Of a stretch of 64,000 nucleotides of DNA, positions 43,922 through 54,192 are shown one piece after another. The notes beneath the pieces were generated by a model. That model did no database searches, had not been told where the DNA came from, and was given only the letters and a program-made list of their open reading frames with translations. The translations under genes were made by a program, and so were the position numbers. Each line of letters starts with the position of its first letter. Within the stretch, counting starts at the first letter, position 1. Source of the DNA: Oscillatoriales cyanobacterium (GTDB lineage: Bacteria; Cyanobacteriota; Cyanobacteriia; Cyanobacteriales; Laspinemataceae); assembly GCA_011390955.1 (NCBI GenBank), contig JAABRM010000027.1:29081-93080 (forward strand), read 5' to 3'.

Positions 43922-44914
43922 TTAGACATGGCGCACCTGATCGGCACCTACATATCGCTCAACAATTACTTTATCGGAGGTTTGTTCATTAATTTTTTTA
44001 CTTCCTACAAAATAAGTAGCCGATGCGCCATCCAGGGCTTGGGGATTATTTTGGAAAATATAATCAAAGTATTTAAGCCAAAAGAAAATTAACCTGACTA
44101 ATGCTTTGAGTAATCCCCTCGAACCTTGACTCCATGCAAAACAAAGAGCAAAATGTTCAATTGACCAAACCAAGACTGTTCCTGGTCCTGCAACTAATCC
44201 ACTCGAAAGTTCAGAAAAATGATTGAATAGTCGCCTATGGCCAGAAAGACTGTATCTTGTAAAATCATAAGCCCCTTCGTGTACTTGTTGCATGAAAGGT
44301 ATTTCTGAATAAATAATCCCCCCATCCATCAAAACGCGATGTATCTCGTTTACTACTCGTTCTGGGTAAAGGACGTGTTCTAAGACGGCAGTTGTAATTA
44401 CTCCATGAAACGTCTCCTCGACAAAAGGAATGTCGTGAGCATCGCAAAACAAATCTACATTTGCATTAATGTCAATATCACAGTAGATTAGATTAAGATG
44501 ACGATCCTCTGAGAAAAATTCCGCTAACCATTGTTTTTGTTTTCCGCTACCCAATACAAGAACATAATTTACAATTTCCTTGTTAAGAAGATCGGAAAAC
44601 TTTGTTAGGTTATTACGATAATTAATATTCACAGAGGGACTAGGAATTACATTAAACCAGAGCGGACGTTGATTGACCTCAACATTTTTAGATAGATAGG
44701 AAGATACAGAAAAAACTTCATTATCGTTTCTAATTAATACGGGTTTTTCTTGCACAACTGGAAACTGTTGCTTACAGTTTTTGCAATGTATTTTATTGCC
44801 CTCGGATACAAGGGTAACACCGTGACATTCAGGACATCGCAGATGCCTTTGTAAAAACTCTTGTTTCAGAGAAGATTGAGAAGGATTAATATGAACCATC
44901 TTAGATTGCCTCAT
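43922..44914 (-). CDS. Zinc-ribbon plus class I methyltransferase
   Basis: 330 residues (or 325 from the ATG at 44899, which directly follows the upstream stop). A four-cysteine ribbon CPECHGVTLVSEGNKIHCKN(C) precedes a SAM-methyltransferase domain: YVLVLGSGKQKQWLAE, ITTAVLEHVLYPERVVNEIH, RVLMDGGIIYSEIPFMQQVH. Such proteins methylate sugars or lipid-linked glycans in surface-polysaccharide loci. Substrate unknown. Confidence 0.82.
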   Translation of the reverse strand: MRQSKMVHINPSQSSLKQEFLQRHLRCPECHGVTLVSEGNKIHCKNCKQQFPVVQEKPVLIRNDNEVFSVSSYLSKNVEVNQRPLWFNVIPSPSVNINYRNNLTKFSDLLNKEIVNYVLVLGSGKQKQWLAEFFSEDRHLNLIYCDIDINANVDLFCDAHDIPFVEETFHGVITTAVLEHVLYPERVVNEIHRVLMDGGIIYSEIPFMQQVHEGAYDFTRYSLSGHRRLFNHFSELSSGLVAGPGTVLVWSIEHFALCFAWSQGSRGLLKALVRLIFFWLKYFDYIFQNNPQALDGASATYFVGSKKINEQTSDKVIVERYVGADQVRHV

Positions 44915-45848
44915 TTTGAAAAAATTTTTGTAAAATATATATCCACAACCTAAAAGAAGCTTCTAAGGTCTCTTGGATTTGTCTCCAAGAAAAAGTAATT
45001 GCTGCTAACCCAAGGCGTGCTAAAGGCTCCAATATGAGAGTCGCCATCGATAAGCCTGTAGCTGTCCCCCAGCTAAAATGCTTGTAGGAATACAGAATAC
45101 GACTTCGCCAGGAATAGAATAATCGTTTTGCTTTAATTTGTTCTGAAGTCCCATTACCTTTATGAAAAGCTGTTGCATCTGCTAAATAGTAGCAATACCA
45201 ACCAGCTTGATAAGCACGGTAAGAAAAGTCCATATCTTCCCAGTAAACAAAAAAGCGTTCGTCAAACTTATTTAGGGATTCAAATAGCTTTCTTCTAACT
45301 AAATAAAAAGCTCCGATGACATGATCCACCTTTCGGTTTGTAGAATGTTCCCATTCAACCATCGTATATGATGAAAAGTGTTTCAAAGAAATGTAATTTA
45401 AGCCTAGGATTTTATTGAAAAGTTTTCTGGGGTTAGGAAAATAACAGCAATGACGATTGACTACACCGTTTTCATCTAATAATTGGATCCCACAAATGCC
45501 AATGTGGGTATTGGTGGGATTTTCCATAAATTGGATAGGTTTTATTAGTGAATTCTTAAATAAACGAGTATCGGGATTCAGGAATAACAAATAATCAGCT
45601 TGACTATGTTCAGACCCTTGATTGCAAGCTGCTGCAAAGCCACGGTTTGTCAAATTTTGAATAATCTCCAAAGGTAAATCTAAATTTTTTAAACAATCGA
45701 TTGAACCATCAGATGAAGCATTATCTACTATGACAACTCTTTGCAGTTTAAAGCCTTCACGATCAGCAGCTATGATGGAATTTATACATTCATAAAGCTG
45801 CTTCCCAGCATTCCAATTTACAATAATAATATCTAATGAAGGAATCAT
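44901..45848 (-). CDS. Glycosyltransferase family 2 (rhamnosyltransferase-like)
   Basis: 315 residues. LDIIIVNWNAGKQLYECINS, VVIVDNASSDGSIDCL, NRGFAAACNQGSEHSQADYL then FLNPDTR (the D-x-D region), and FDERFFVYWEDMDFSYRAYQ are the WbbL/RfbF-type GT2 motifs. It overlaps the upstream GT2 gene by four bases (ATGA). Confidence 0.9.
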   Translation of the reverse strand: MIPSLDIIIVNWNAGKQLYECINSIIAADREGFKLQRVVIVDNASSDGSIDCLKNLDLPLEIIQNLTNRGFAAACNQGSEHSQADYLLFLNPDTRLFKNSLIKPIQFMENPTNTHIGICGIQLLDENGVVNRHCCYFPNPRKLFNKILGLNYISLKHFSSYTMVEWEHSTNRKVDHVIGAFYLVRRKLFESLNKFDERFFVYWEDMDFSYRAYQAGWYCYYLADATAFHKGNGTSEQIKAKRLFYSWRSRILYSYKHFSWGTATGLSMATLILEPLARLGLAAITFSWRQIQETLEASFRLWIYILQKFFQNEAI

Positions 45849-47206
45849 CGTTTAAAAGATGGTAGATTTTTACTAAGTTTAAGAAATAATGCAACTGGCT
45901 TACCTATCACATAAGATAAAATCAAGCCTAATAAACCAAAATTCCTAAAAATGATTTGTTTGGCTTCTTTTTTTAAAAATTTTGTGCGTTTTTGATCGCC
46001 CCGTTTGCTACTGGAACCGTCTTCTCTAAAAAGAGCTATTATATCCCTTGACTTAATGGCTTTAACTTTTTGTTTATAAAGGTTTTGATTTAGATCAAAA
46101 TCAGCATAAAATTTATACCTTTCGTTAAATGGTGGATTTTGTAAATCATTTTTTAAAAATACCCCTTGATGATGAAGTGTGTTCCTCAGTATCAGCATTA
46201 TTCCATAATGGCTGTTAAATAACTGGGAGTTTCCCATAATAACAGAACCATACACTAACTTAATATCTTGTTGTTTAGCTTTCTGGAGTGCTGTTTGGGG
46301 TAAATTTACTAAAATATCATCAGACCCCAGGTAATAAATGTAATCTCCTCGACTGATCGACCATCCTTTATTCATTGCGTGGTAAATGCCTCTATCTGGT
46401 TCGCTAACCCAATAATCTATAAAATTTTCATATCGCTTAATAATAGATAGAGTGCCATCTTGAGAACCTCCATCAATTAAAATATATTCCAAGTTTTTAT
46501 AGTTTTGGCTGGTAACAGATTGAATACTTTGTTCCAAATACTTTTCTCCATTTAATACTACCGTGACGATAGAAATAAAGGGTAGTTCCCCCGAATAGGA
46601 CTTGAAAATTCCTTGGGTTCTCAACCCCCCCTCCCCTTTTCGTTCTGGCAAATTCGGCAAAAACCACTTAGATTGCTCATCAGTTTGACAATCACATATT
46701 TCACAATCAATTATTGGATTCAATAAAATTTTTGAATAATCATCAACACTATCGTCTTGATAGGATTTATAGTTAATACAAAACGGATGCTCGATTGGTA
46801 AGAGGAAGTATAGATGCTCTATTGACGACCAGTAATCTCCGAATAAAAAGCGATTTTCAACTTGATCGGCCTTTTGGTTTTGCTTCAAACCAGTTGATTC
46901 TTCACATAAGTATATAATTAGCCGCTTTTCTTGATTTTTTATTTTTTTTTTATCGAGGATGCTCTCGATATCCCAACAAAAATCAACTAAATTTTGACTG
47001 AAAATAATCGGACTCCAAGCGTAACGAATATCAATATTATATGTTTGACTATTTTCGCTGGTTGCCATTAGCGATTTGACTGGAATCCAACCTGTTCTAT
47101 TGGTTTGCCTAGAAGGTTCAAATATTTTTAAAATTTGGTCAAATTTTAAATTACTAGATAAGTTATTGATAAAAAATAAATAAGCATCAATATTTTTGAT
47201 TTGCAT
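45845..47206 (-). CDS. Glycosyltransferase family 2 with a ~210-residue N-terminal extension
   Basis: 453 residues. The C-terminal half is a GT2 domain: FISIVTVVLNGEKYLEQSIQ, YILIDGGSQDGTLSII, SEPDRGIYHAMNKGWSISRG and YYLGSDD. The N-terminal half (to about residue 210) has no recognised domain; it includes charged and aromatic segments such as DIRYAWSPIIFSQNLVDFCW. It could be a second, degenerate domain or a targeting region. The join near PERKGEGGLRTQG looks linker-like and repeat-coded. Confidence 0.82.
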   Translation of the reverse strand: MQIKNIDAYLFFINNLSSNLKFDQILKIFEPSRQTNRTGWIPVKSLMATSENSQTYNIDIRYAWSPIIFSQNLVDFCWDIESILDKKKIKNQEKRLIIYLCEESTGLKQNQKADQVENRFLFGDYWSSIEHLYFLLPIEHPFCINYKSYQDDSVDDYSKILLNPIIDCEICDCQTDEQSKWFLPNLPERKGEGGLRTQGIFKSYSGELPFISIVTVVLNGEKYLEQSIQSVTSQNYKNLEYILIDGGSQDGTLSIIKRYENFIDYWVSEPDRGIYHAMNKGWSISRGDYIYYLGSDDILVNLPQTALQKAKQQDIKLVYGSVIMGNSQLFNSHYGIMLILRNTLHHQGVFLKNDLQNPPFNERYKFYADFDLNQNLYKQKVKAIKSRDIIALFREDGSSSKRGDQKRTKFLKKEAKQIIFRNFGLLGLILSYVIGKPVALFLKLSKNLPSFKR

Positions 47207-47213
47207 ATTATAT

Positions 47214-48572
47214 TTATTCTAATGGTTTAATATGTTTGTTAGTATAAGGTGTCAGCAAAATTTTATAATTGTGAGGAGAAATATATTCTAGGTAAGTTCG
47301 CACAAAAAAAGCACAGATAAAAATTCCTGTGGGAAAACTAAACATATCAGCTCTTTGCAAACTCATAATCATCAGAGATAAAACTGACGCTGATAAAGCC
47401 AGTAAAGTTTGATTTTTTGGCTTTTTCTTTTTATAGATAGTCCACATCATACAACCTAGTGAACCAAATAAAATAAGGTATCCTATTAGTCCCAATACCC
47501 CTGATTCAATGATATTGTAAAATGCTTCAACGCTAATAGTAGTATCAACCTTTTGAAATAAATTGGAACTGGCACCTAGACCTAAAGGATTTTTGAATAA
47601 AAAGTCTCCCAATATAGTTATTAGTTCTTGAACTCTCACGCCTCCTGAAGTGTTTTGGTCTGATTGTTCAGAATACATTTTACCTAGAAAGTATAAAGCA
47701 AAGGTGTTGATCCCTTGGCTTTCAAGATAACTGAGTAAATAAACAGAAAAGATAGTGACAGAAGCAATTGAAAAAACTATAATATTTTTGAGTGTTTTTT
47801 TAATTTTTTTTGTGGATCTAGATAATTGGTATAGAAAGGGTAAAACTAAAATTAAGGTGAACCATCCGCCAAATGAAAAACTCATAAATAAAGCTACACA
47901 CAAAATGCCTAATTTCCAATAAGAACGATTTCCAACTGCAAACCAGAAAATTCCCGGTAGCAACATCATTGCGAAAGTTCCGGGTTCATCATAAAAAGAC
48001 ATTGCTCTTTTAAAAAAACCTGCATATCCTCCGATTTTGAGCGTTAAACCTATTAAGTAGTTATTATATGACCTCCCATTTGAGTGAATAAACTCATTAA
48101 ATGGGTAAGCGTTGGTCGTGAAATTAACTTTAATAAATAAAATAATTGCTAGTATTGCTAAAAGCAATAAAAAATTAGAATATATATTCATACATTTGCT
48201 AGTTATTTTTTCATCTGCATACAGAACAATTATAGAAAAATGAAAAAGATAAAAAAATCTAGCTAATATTCTTATAAAATTAATATCTACTCCTGAACTT
48301 ACCAATGAAGCTAGGATAATTCCTGTTATATAAATGAACATTCCTCCATAAAATATTTTAGTTAATACATCTATTTGTGTGCCGGTATCTAATTTTTTTT
48401 TTAGTAATAAAACTAATAAAATCACTCCAGAAAACCCATAAAAAAATAGTTTACCTAAGATGCCTAAAAATATTTCTGATATGAGATTAGGACTAAGCAA
48501 ACAAGTTGATGTAAATAAACACAAGATCATCAAGTTTAAAGGATTTATTTTGAGGATGTTTTTATTGATCAT
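47214..48572 (-). CDS. O-antigen polymerase-like membrane protein (Wzy)
   Basis: 452 residues with 11-12 hydrophobic helices and a large extracytoplasmic segment around residues 180-230 and 295-345. The mid-protein FYDEPGTFAMMLLPGIFWF and NPLGLGASSNLF are typical of Wzy/WaaL-like polymerases. Sequence is low in conservation, as usual for Wzy. It is the only polymerase candidate in the cluster. AT-rich compared with its neighbours, common for Wzy. Confidence 0.75.
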   Translation of the reverse strand: MINKNILKINPLNLMILCLFTSTCLLSPNLISEIFLGILGKLFFYGFSGVILLVLLLKKKLDTGTQIDVLTKIFYGGMFIYITGIILASLVSSGVDINFIRILARFFYLFHFSIIVLYADEKITSKCMNIYSNFLLLLAILAIILFIKVNFTTNAYPFNEFIHSNGRSYNNYLIGLTLKIGGYAGFFKRAMSFYDEPGTFAMMLLPGIFWFAVGNRSYWKLGILCVALFMSFSFGGWFTLILVLPFLYQLSRSTKKIKKTLKNIIVFSIASVTIFSVYLLSYLESQGINTFALYFLGKMYSEQSDQNTSGGVRVQELITILGDFLFKNPLGLGASSNLFQKVDTTISVEAFYNIIESGVLGLIGYLILFGSLGCMMWTIYKKKKPKNQTLLALSASVLSLMIMSLQRADMFSFPTGIFICAFFVRTYLEYISPHNYKILLTPYTNKHIKPLE

Positions 48573-48651
48573 TAGCGATTATTAAGATTAACAATATATT
48601 TGGGATATTAGTTGATGCTGTTATTAGCGATCTATTATCATATTGATGCTT

Positions 48652-49020
48652 TTATGTAATTATTTCTGGATAAAGGGAAAGATAACGTTGAGCTTGTAAT
48701 TCTTGGGTAAATTATCTTTCCGCTTTGTTTCTACCCGCCTGAGAAAGCAGTGCGTAGCGATTTTGATTTTCTAAGACCCATAAAATTCCACGAGTTAGAT
48801 TGTCAACCTCGTAGGGAGTAGCTAGATAGCCATTTTGCTGGCGATCGACAATATCACGTAAACCAGTAGCATTAAAAGCTACAATTGGCGTCCCACAAGC
48901 AGGGGATTCCAATGCTGTCTGACCAAATGCTTCCTGAATAGATAGAACAACTGTAACATTAGCTGTTGAGTAAGCTAAAGCTAAACTGACATCATCTTCA
49001 TCCAGAGATTGAAGTGGCAA
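48652..49020 (-). pseudogene. C-terminal remnant of a GT4 glycosyltransferase
   Basis: DDVSLALAYSTANVTVVLSI, QEAFGQTALESPACGTPIVA and STGLRDIV-like ATGLRDIVDRQQNGYLATPY match the last third of the GT4 protein at 49852. After NKAER an in-frame TAA precedes the homologous FTQELQAQRYLSLYPEII end. The N-terminal two-thirds is missing. A duplicated and decayed paralogue. Confidence 0.82.
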
Positions 49021-49088
49021 CTCAGGAAGATTTTAATAGCTTTTTCAGTTTAGTTTGCCACGATAGCACTTATAATTATCTTAAACAA

Positions 49089-49814
49089 TCATGTTCTACA
49101 AAAAATTGCATCAGCTTGAAGCAACTGAACTTTATTTACATCAAAAAAACATGGATTAAGATAGGCCAAAGCATATCCCAAATGATTCATATAATCTAAC
49201 ATGTCTCCAAAAATTAGGTCTCCTTGATACAAAGGCACAAAAGAAACTTCTAACTGAATGGCTTTGACTTGTGGCAAAATTCCTTGAGATCCTTCTAAGA
49301 CTTTTTGCTCATAACCTTGTACATCTATTTTTAGAAATATTTGGCTATCCTGGCTTATATAAGATGGGCATATAGAATCTAATCGAGTTATTTTTACCGT
49401 TTCAGAGCCTATATAAGCTGATTCTGGGGCAGCATTCCGATGTCTATCTAACATCGGAAGCAATGAGCTACTTGCGCTATTGCCTGCAATGTTAATAGAA
49501 ATTTCTCCTTCCTCATTACCTATAGCTATCCGGGGTGCTATTTTCCATAATGGATCTTTTGTACTACTTTTTAATAATTCAGCGTAAGCATCACTGAGAG
49601 GTTCAAAGGAAATTATTTTTCCAGAGTAGCCTAACCTTCTAAGAGAATTGTGGTATTGACCTTTGTTGGCTCCTACATCCAAAACTAAATTAATTTTATG
49701 ATAGTCCAGAATTTGCTTAATTCTAGCATAAGTGGAAACACTATAATTTATGACATCCAGATCTACTTTATGTAGTATTTTTCTAATTGATTCTTTAATA
49801 TTTATATTTATCAT
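49089..49814 (-). CDS. FkbM-family SAM-dependent methyltransferase
   Basis: 241 residues. INLVLDVGANKGQYHNSLRR is motif I, SFEPLSDAYAELL follows, and IFLKIDVQGYEQKVLEG is the FkbM signature. Likely methylates a sugar of the polymer. No close similarity to the other FkbM protein at 5126 beyond motifs. Confidence 0.9.
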   Translation of the reverse strand: MININIKESIRKILHKVDLDVINYSVSTYARIKQILDYHKINLVLDVGANKGQYHNSLRRLGYSGKIISFEPLSDAYAELLKSSTKDPLWKIAPRIAIGNEEGEISINIAGNSASSSLLPMLDRHRNAAPESAYIGSETVKITRLDSICPSYISQDSQIFLKIDVQGYEQKVLEGSQGILPQVKAIQLEVSFVPLYQGDLIFGDMLDYMNHLGYALAYLNPCFFDVNKVQLLQADAIFCRT

Positions 49815-49851
49815 TGTTCCTCTATTATTAAAGTTAGCAATTGCTTAAGTA

Positions 49852-51108
49852 TTATGAATTACTTAAAAGGTCATTATAAAGATTAAGATATTTAGATGAC
49901 TGAATTTTTAGAGTAAATTCTTGTTCTACTTTTTCTCTTGAACGCTGGGATAAATTTTGCCAGCGTTGCTCATCTTCTATAACCCAAGCAATTCCCTCAG
50001 CTAAATCATCAGAACTGAAACACTTGGCTCGATAGCCGTTTTTTTGATGTTCTACTATATCCTTTAGACCTGTTGAATCAAAAGAAACAACAGGAGTTCC
50101 GCAAGCGAGAGACTCGATCGCAACTTTTCCAAATGCTTCTTGAGTTGATGGAACAACCGTAACATCAGCCGCACTATAGCTCAATGCGAGGGTGGTGTCA
50201 TCGTGAAGTCTTCCCATATAATGCGCTTTCATTGCTGTATTAATAGGCGATTTGGGAGAAGATGAACCAATAACTACCAACTCTGGCATCTGCTGAAAGT
50301 TATGATTAGCAGATATTTTTTCCAACGCTGGTATTACATATTGGAAACCCTTTCTTGGATCGCTAGTAGCATTTAAGGCACTAAACAGGATAATTTTTGT
50401 TGGTTCTGGGGGAAGGCGTAGGATTTCCCTGGCAATTTTCTTGGGAATGGTTCTGTATATGGATTCATCAAGAGCATTGGGAATTACTTCAATTCTTTTA
50501 TGCCTAAATAGACTGCTTTCTCTGGCACAATCAGCAATCCAATTACTGATGGCAACAACTGTTAAATTTAAGTGACGCCAGGATTTATACTTACGATTCC
50601 AAATATGTCTTGATAAATCTCTGTCCGCGTTACTTCCTAGTAGGGGACAACTTCCACAGCTATTTGTATATTTTAAACAATCACCAGAGTAGTGACAGCC
50701 TCCTGTAAAAGGCCACATATCCCTAATTGTCCAGACAATAGGTACATTAGGGAATTTAGTTAAGCTTTCTGGGCTTATAAAACCATTACATACCCAATGT
50801 AGATTAATAATGTCTGGATTTAGTTCCTTCACTGTTGTGTGAACATTACTCGGCACCCATGAGGATGAAAACAGAGGAATCTTGCTGCCACGCACAAACA
50901 AAGGCAGAACATCTAAATAAGGTTTAAATCGATTGAATGTCCGACTGATTGTGGTGCTTGGACCTATAACCGAAAAGTCATCACTGAGTTTTTCTCCTAC
51001 TAACATTGTAGAATCTACTCCTGCTTCCAGGAGTCCTTGATGCAGCCAATAGCTTCCTCGATAGGCACCACCACCAATATCTTTGGTGCTGAGATGTAAA
51101 ATTTTCAT
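49852..51108 (-). CDS. Glycosyltransferase family 4
   Basis: 418 residues. MKILHLSTKDIGGGAYRGSY, the central NLHWVCNGFISPESLTKFPN, a cysteine-rich CHYSGDCLKYTNSCGSCPLL block, and PSTQEAFGKVAIESLACGTP with the E-x7-E motif. The Cys block is characteristic of one WcaC-like GT4 branch. Its C-terminal third has a decayed duplicate at 48652. Complete. Confidence 0.9.
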   Translation of the reverse strand: MKILHLSTKDIGGGAYRGSYWLHQGLLEAGVDSTMLVGEKLSDDFSVIGPSTTISRTFNRFKPYLDVLPLFVRGSKIPLFSSSWVPSNVHTTVKELNPDIINLHWVCNGFISPESLTKFPNVPIVWTIRDMWPFTGGCHYSGDCLKYTNSCGSCPLLGSNADRDLSRHIWNRKYKSWRHLNLTVVAISNWIADCARESSLFRHKRIEVIPNALDESIYRTIPKKIAREILRLPPEPTKIILFSALNATSDPRKGFQYVIPALEKISANHNFQQMPELVVIGSSSPKSPINTAMKAHYMGRLHDDTTLALSYSAADVTVVPSTQEAFGKVAIESLACGTPVVSFDSTGLKDIVEHQKNGYRAKCFSSDDLAEGIAWVIEDEQRWQNLSQRSREKVEQEFTLKIQSSKYLNLYNDLLSNS

Positions 51109-51203
51109 AAAATTTTATCTATGTTTTGATGTTTTGATTGTTTGTTGATAACAACAAAAATAAGAATTTTAATAAACCCAAAAGATGAACCTAATTGACT
51201 GTG

Positions 51204-53090
51204 CTAAATTTCACATTTGTGTAAGTCTAACCACTCCAGCATCAGTACATACCCCCACAAATTTGCTTTGGGTATGCCGGAAGTTTCTAAATCTGCGATC
51301 GCTGTAGTTATAAAATCTTCTTTAAAAAGTTTCCGAGCAGAATGAGATTTGAAAGCTGCTTTTGCTCGGTCTAATAAAGATCCAGTAAGCCAATCCCATA
51401 ATGGCATTTGAAAACCCATCTTGGGACGTTTGATGATTGGTTCTGGGATTAAATCACGCAAAGCATCAATTAATAGTGATTTTCCAGTAGTTCCTGTTAG
51501 TTTGAATTCAGAACACTGAGCAAAAGCAAACTCAGCTAACACATGATCTAGTAGTAATGGTCTAACTTCCAGAGCAGCAGCCATACTCATCGCATCTACA
51601 TCTCTTAGCAAAGTATTCACCATATAACCATTTAATTCTACATAGCTCATCTGTGCGACCACATCCAGGTTTGTTTTCAATATTCTTTTATAAAAATCAC
51701 TTAAAGGAATCATCTCACACCGCTCTTGCAAGGTGTGAGATGTAATTTTTTGCTTATATTCCTCGTCAGCTAGAGATCTAATAGTTGTATGCCATGCCAG
51801 AGGCGATTCACCAATAAATTTTTTTAATTGCCTGAAAGTAAAATACTTGCTGGGAAGGAGATTAAGAGCTAATTTTTTACCTGGATTTCCCACAAGTTGA
51901 AACAACTGATTTAACTGGTTGGCTAGTTTTAATCTCCGAAAGTGGGGATATCCAGCAAATAACTCATCCCCACCTAATCCAGAAAGAGCAACTGTCACCC
52001 CTGTACGAGTAGCTTTGGATACAAAATAAGAATTGGTGCCATCTATGCTAGGTTGATCGATCGCACAAATCAAATTATCGTATTCTCTTGCCACTTCATC
52101 AGCCGTCACAATAACTTCTGTGTGATCGGTCTGAAAACGTTCTGATGCCAGTTTTGCCCATTTCAACTCACTTAAATGTGAGTGTTGACTTTCAAAACCA
52201 ATCGAATAAGTTTTGATGGGATGGGAAACATACTGACTCATTAAACCTACTACTGCTGTAGAGTCAATGCCACCACTAAGAAACGCTCCTACAGGGACAT
52301 CAGCAATTAAATGCAATCGAGTTGATTCTTCGAGAAGATGACGAAGTTGCTGGGCTGCTGTAACTCTATCAGTTATATTTGCTTTGGGAAAATTTTGTTC
52401 AGAATTAGTGGCAATATCCCAATAACGATAAGTTTTAATCTCGTTGCCATGCTTCAAAAGCATGACATGACCTGGAAGTAAGGCTTTAACATCTGCAAAA
52501 ATCGTTCTGGGTTGTGGCACTGAACCTAGAGATAAATAGTCCCAGATTGCTTGGTGATCTACTTGGGCAGAAATAAGGCCACTGGCACGTAAAGCTTTGA
52601 GTTCGGAAGCAAAAAGAAAAACTCCGTTTATTTGAGCATAATACAGAGGCTTGATGCCAAATCTGTCCCTGGCTAAAAATAAATGAGCATCGTCAGGATG
52701 AGAACCAGAGTCATAAATAGCAAAGGCAAACATTCCCCGTAGGTGTTCGACACAAGCTGATCCCCACTCGGCGTAAGCGGCTAAGATTACCTCTGTATCT
52801 GTAGTTGATTTGAATCTATGATTATGTTGTTCGAGGATTAAGCGAATTTCTTGATAATTATAGATTTCTCCGTTAAAGGTAATCCAGTAGCGACCATCTC
52901 CATAAGACATAGGTTGATGACCTGCCGCTGATAAGTCAATAATTGATAAGCGTCTATGTCCCAAGGCAACTTGGTTAGCTGAATCTAGATAAATGCCTTG
53001 GTCATCTGGACCGCGATGGGCGATCGCCTCTATCATCAACTTGACTATATCGCGATCGGCCAGCCCAACTGTACCAGCAATACCACACAT
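51204..53090 (-). CDS. asnB: Asparagine synthetase (glutamine-hydrolysing)
   Basis: 628 residues. Cys2 nucleophile after the initiator Met (MCGIAGTVG), AHRGPDDQG (24-32) and FNGEIYNY (72-79) for the glutaminase domain, then LSGGIDSTA (271-279) as the ATP-pyrophosphate loop and SGLGGDELFAGYPHF. Both active sites are intact. asnB-like genes within polysaccharide loci often amidate a uronic acid or another sugar carboxylate rather than serve primary asparagine synthesis. Which applies here is not decided by sequence. Confidence 0.95.
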   Translation of the reverse strand: MCGIAGTVGLADRDIVKLMIEAIAHRGPDDQGIYLDSANQVALGHRRLSIIDLSAAGHQPMSYGDGRYWITFNGEIYNYQEIRLILEQHNHRFKSTTDTEVILAAYAEWGSACVEHLRGMFAFAIYDSGSHPDDAHLFLARDRFGIKPLYYAQINGVFLFASELKALRASGLISAQVDHQAIWDYLSLGSVPQPRTIFADVKALLPGHVMLLKHGNEIKTYRYWDIATNSEQNFPKANITDRVTAAQQLRHLLEESTRLHLIADVPVGAFLSGGIDSTAVVGLMSQYVSHPIKTYSIGFESQHSHLSELKWAKLASERFQTDHTEVIVTADEVAREYDNLICAIDQPSIDGTNSYFVSKATRTGVTVALSGLGGDELFAGYPHFRRLKLANQLNQLFQLVGNPGKKLALNLLPSKYFTFRQLKKFIGESPLAWHTTIRSLADEEYKQKITSHTLQERCEMIPLSDFYKRILKTNLDVVAQMSYVELNGYMVNTLLRDVDAMSMAAALEVRPLLLDHVLAEFAFAQCSEFKLTGTTGKSLLIDALRDLIPEPIIKRPKMGFQMPLWDWLTGSLLDRAKAAFKSHSARKLFKEDFITTAIADLETSGIPKANLWGYVLMLEWLDLHKCEI

Positions 53091-53103
53091 TTATTTTTTA
53101 ACC

Positions 53104-54138
53104 TTAATCAATTAATTGAAGAACATCTCTTTTGAATCGCTCAAATGTGAAATTATTCATCACATTATCGTATCCGGCTTCGCCCATTTCCTGAGCTAAC
53201 TGTGAGTTTTTTAACAATATTTCTATCTTTTCCGCGACTTGTTCTGGTTCCGGCTTGACTAAAAAACCTGTTTTCCCATCAATAATGCAATCAGTTTGTC
53301 CACCTTCGTCACAGGCTATAACTGGAAGCCTATGCAACCCAGCTTCCAGATAGACCAAACCAAAACCTTCTCCTCCCCAAATTTCATTTTCACTTTTTTT
53401 GACAAAACTTGGCATTACAAAAATATTAGACCGCTGATAAATATCGCCAATTTCTGAGTCAGGGACATAACCATGAAATCGAACTTGATTTGAGAGATGT
53501 AACGCTTCAACTAATTTCTTTAAACGCTCAATGTCATCTCCTTTGCCTACTATATTATAAATTGGAGAAATTCCTTTTGTTTTAAGTAAAGACAGAGCAT
53601 GAAGAACAACATCATGACCTTTATACCTTTCATTAGCAGCTAACCGAGATACTGTAATTATATTATTGTCACTTTTAGGAGCAATTTGAGAACAATTTAC
53701 TCTGTGAGGATCTACAGCTAAGGGTATAACATAAATATTTTTTGCCGATAGATGGTTTTCTTGTATTCGTTCCTTTGTATAAGAACTAATTGCAATAATT
53801 TTATGAGCTTTAATGATTGCAGGTGCTTTATTTAAGCCATATCTTCCCCAAACGTCAATTCCATAAGCCCAAACAATTGTTTTTTGACTAATCAAAGTTA
53901 TGAAGTTGACTTTTTCAAATATAAAAGGATGCATAATCATCGGCTGATAACCAACAATCACCCAAAACAAAACTCTCAAAGTAGAGAGTATTATTCCCAA
54001 CCTTCCCCCTTTATAAATTAAAAGCTTACAAGAAAAGTTCTTGGTTTCATTAAAAATGTAGCTAACTTGACGAGAGACTTCTTCAATACCGCCATCCCGC
54101 GATGCTCCATATGTGACAACTAATATTTTCTTCTTCAT
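53104..54138 (-). CDS. Glycosyltransferase family 4
   Basis: 344 residues. MKKKILVVTYGASRDGGIEE, IVWAYGIDVWGRYGL, ITVSRLAANERYKGHDVVLH opening the donor half, and GGEGFGLVYLEAGLHRLPVI with E-x7-E. Typical of O-antigen/exopolysaccharide clusters. Ends 14 bases before asnB. Confidence 0.9.
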   Translation of the reverse strand: MKKKILVVTYGASRDGGIEEVSRQVSYIFNETKNFSCKLLIYKGGRLGIILSTLRVLFWVIVGYQPMIMHPFIFEKVNFITLISQKTIVWAYGIDVWGRYGLNKAPAIIKAHKIIAISSYTKERIQENHLSAKNIYVIPLAVDPHRVNCSQIAPKSDNNIITVSRLAANERYKGHDVVLHALSLLKTKGISPIYNIVGKGDDIERLKKLVEALHLSNQVRFHGYVPDSEIGDIYQRSNIFVMPSFVKKSENEIWGGEGFGLVYLEAGLHRLPVIACDEGGQTDCIIDGKTGFLVKPEPEQVAEKIEILLKNSQLAQEMGEAGYDNVMNNFTFERFKRDVLQLID

Positions 54139-54192
54139 AGATTTGTAGAGGGTTTTAATAATCTATGTGGAGTATAGCAACTGCTAGATATT

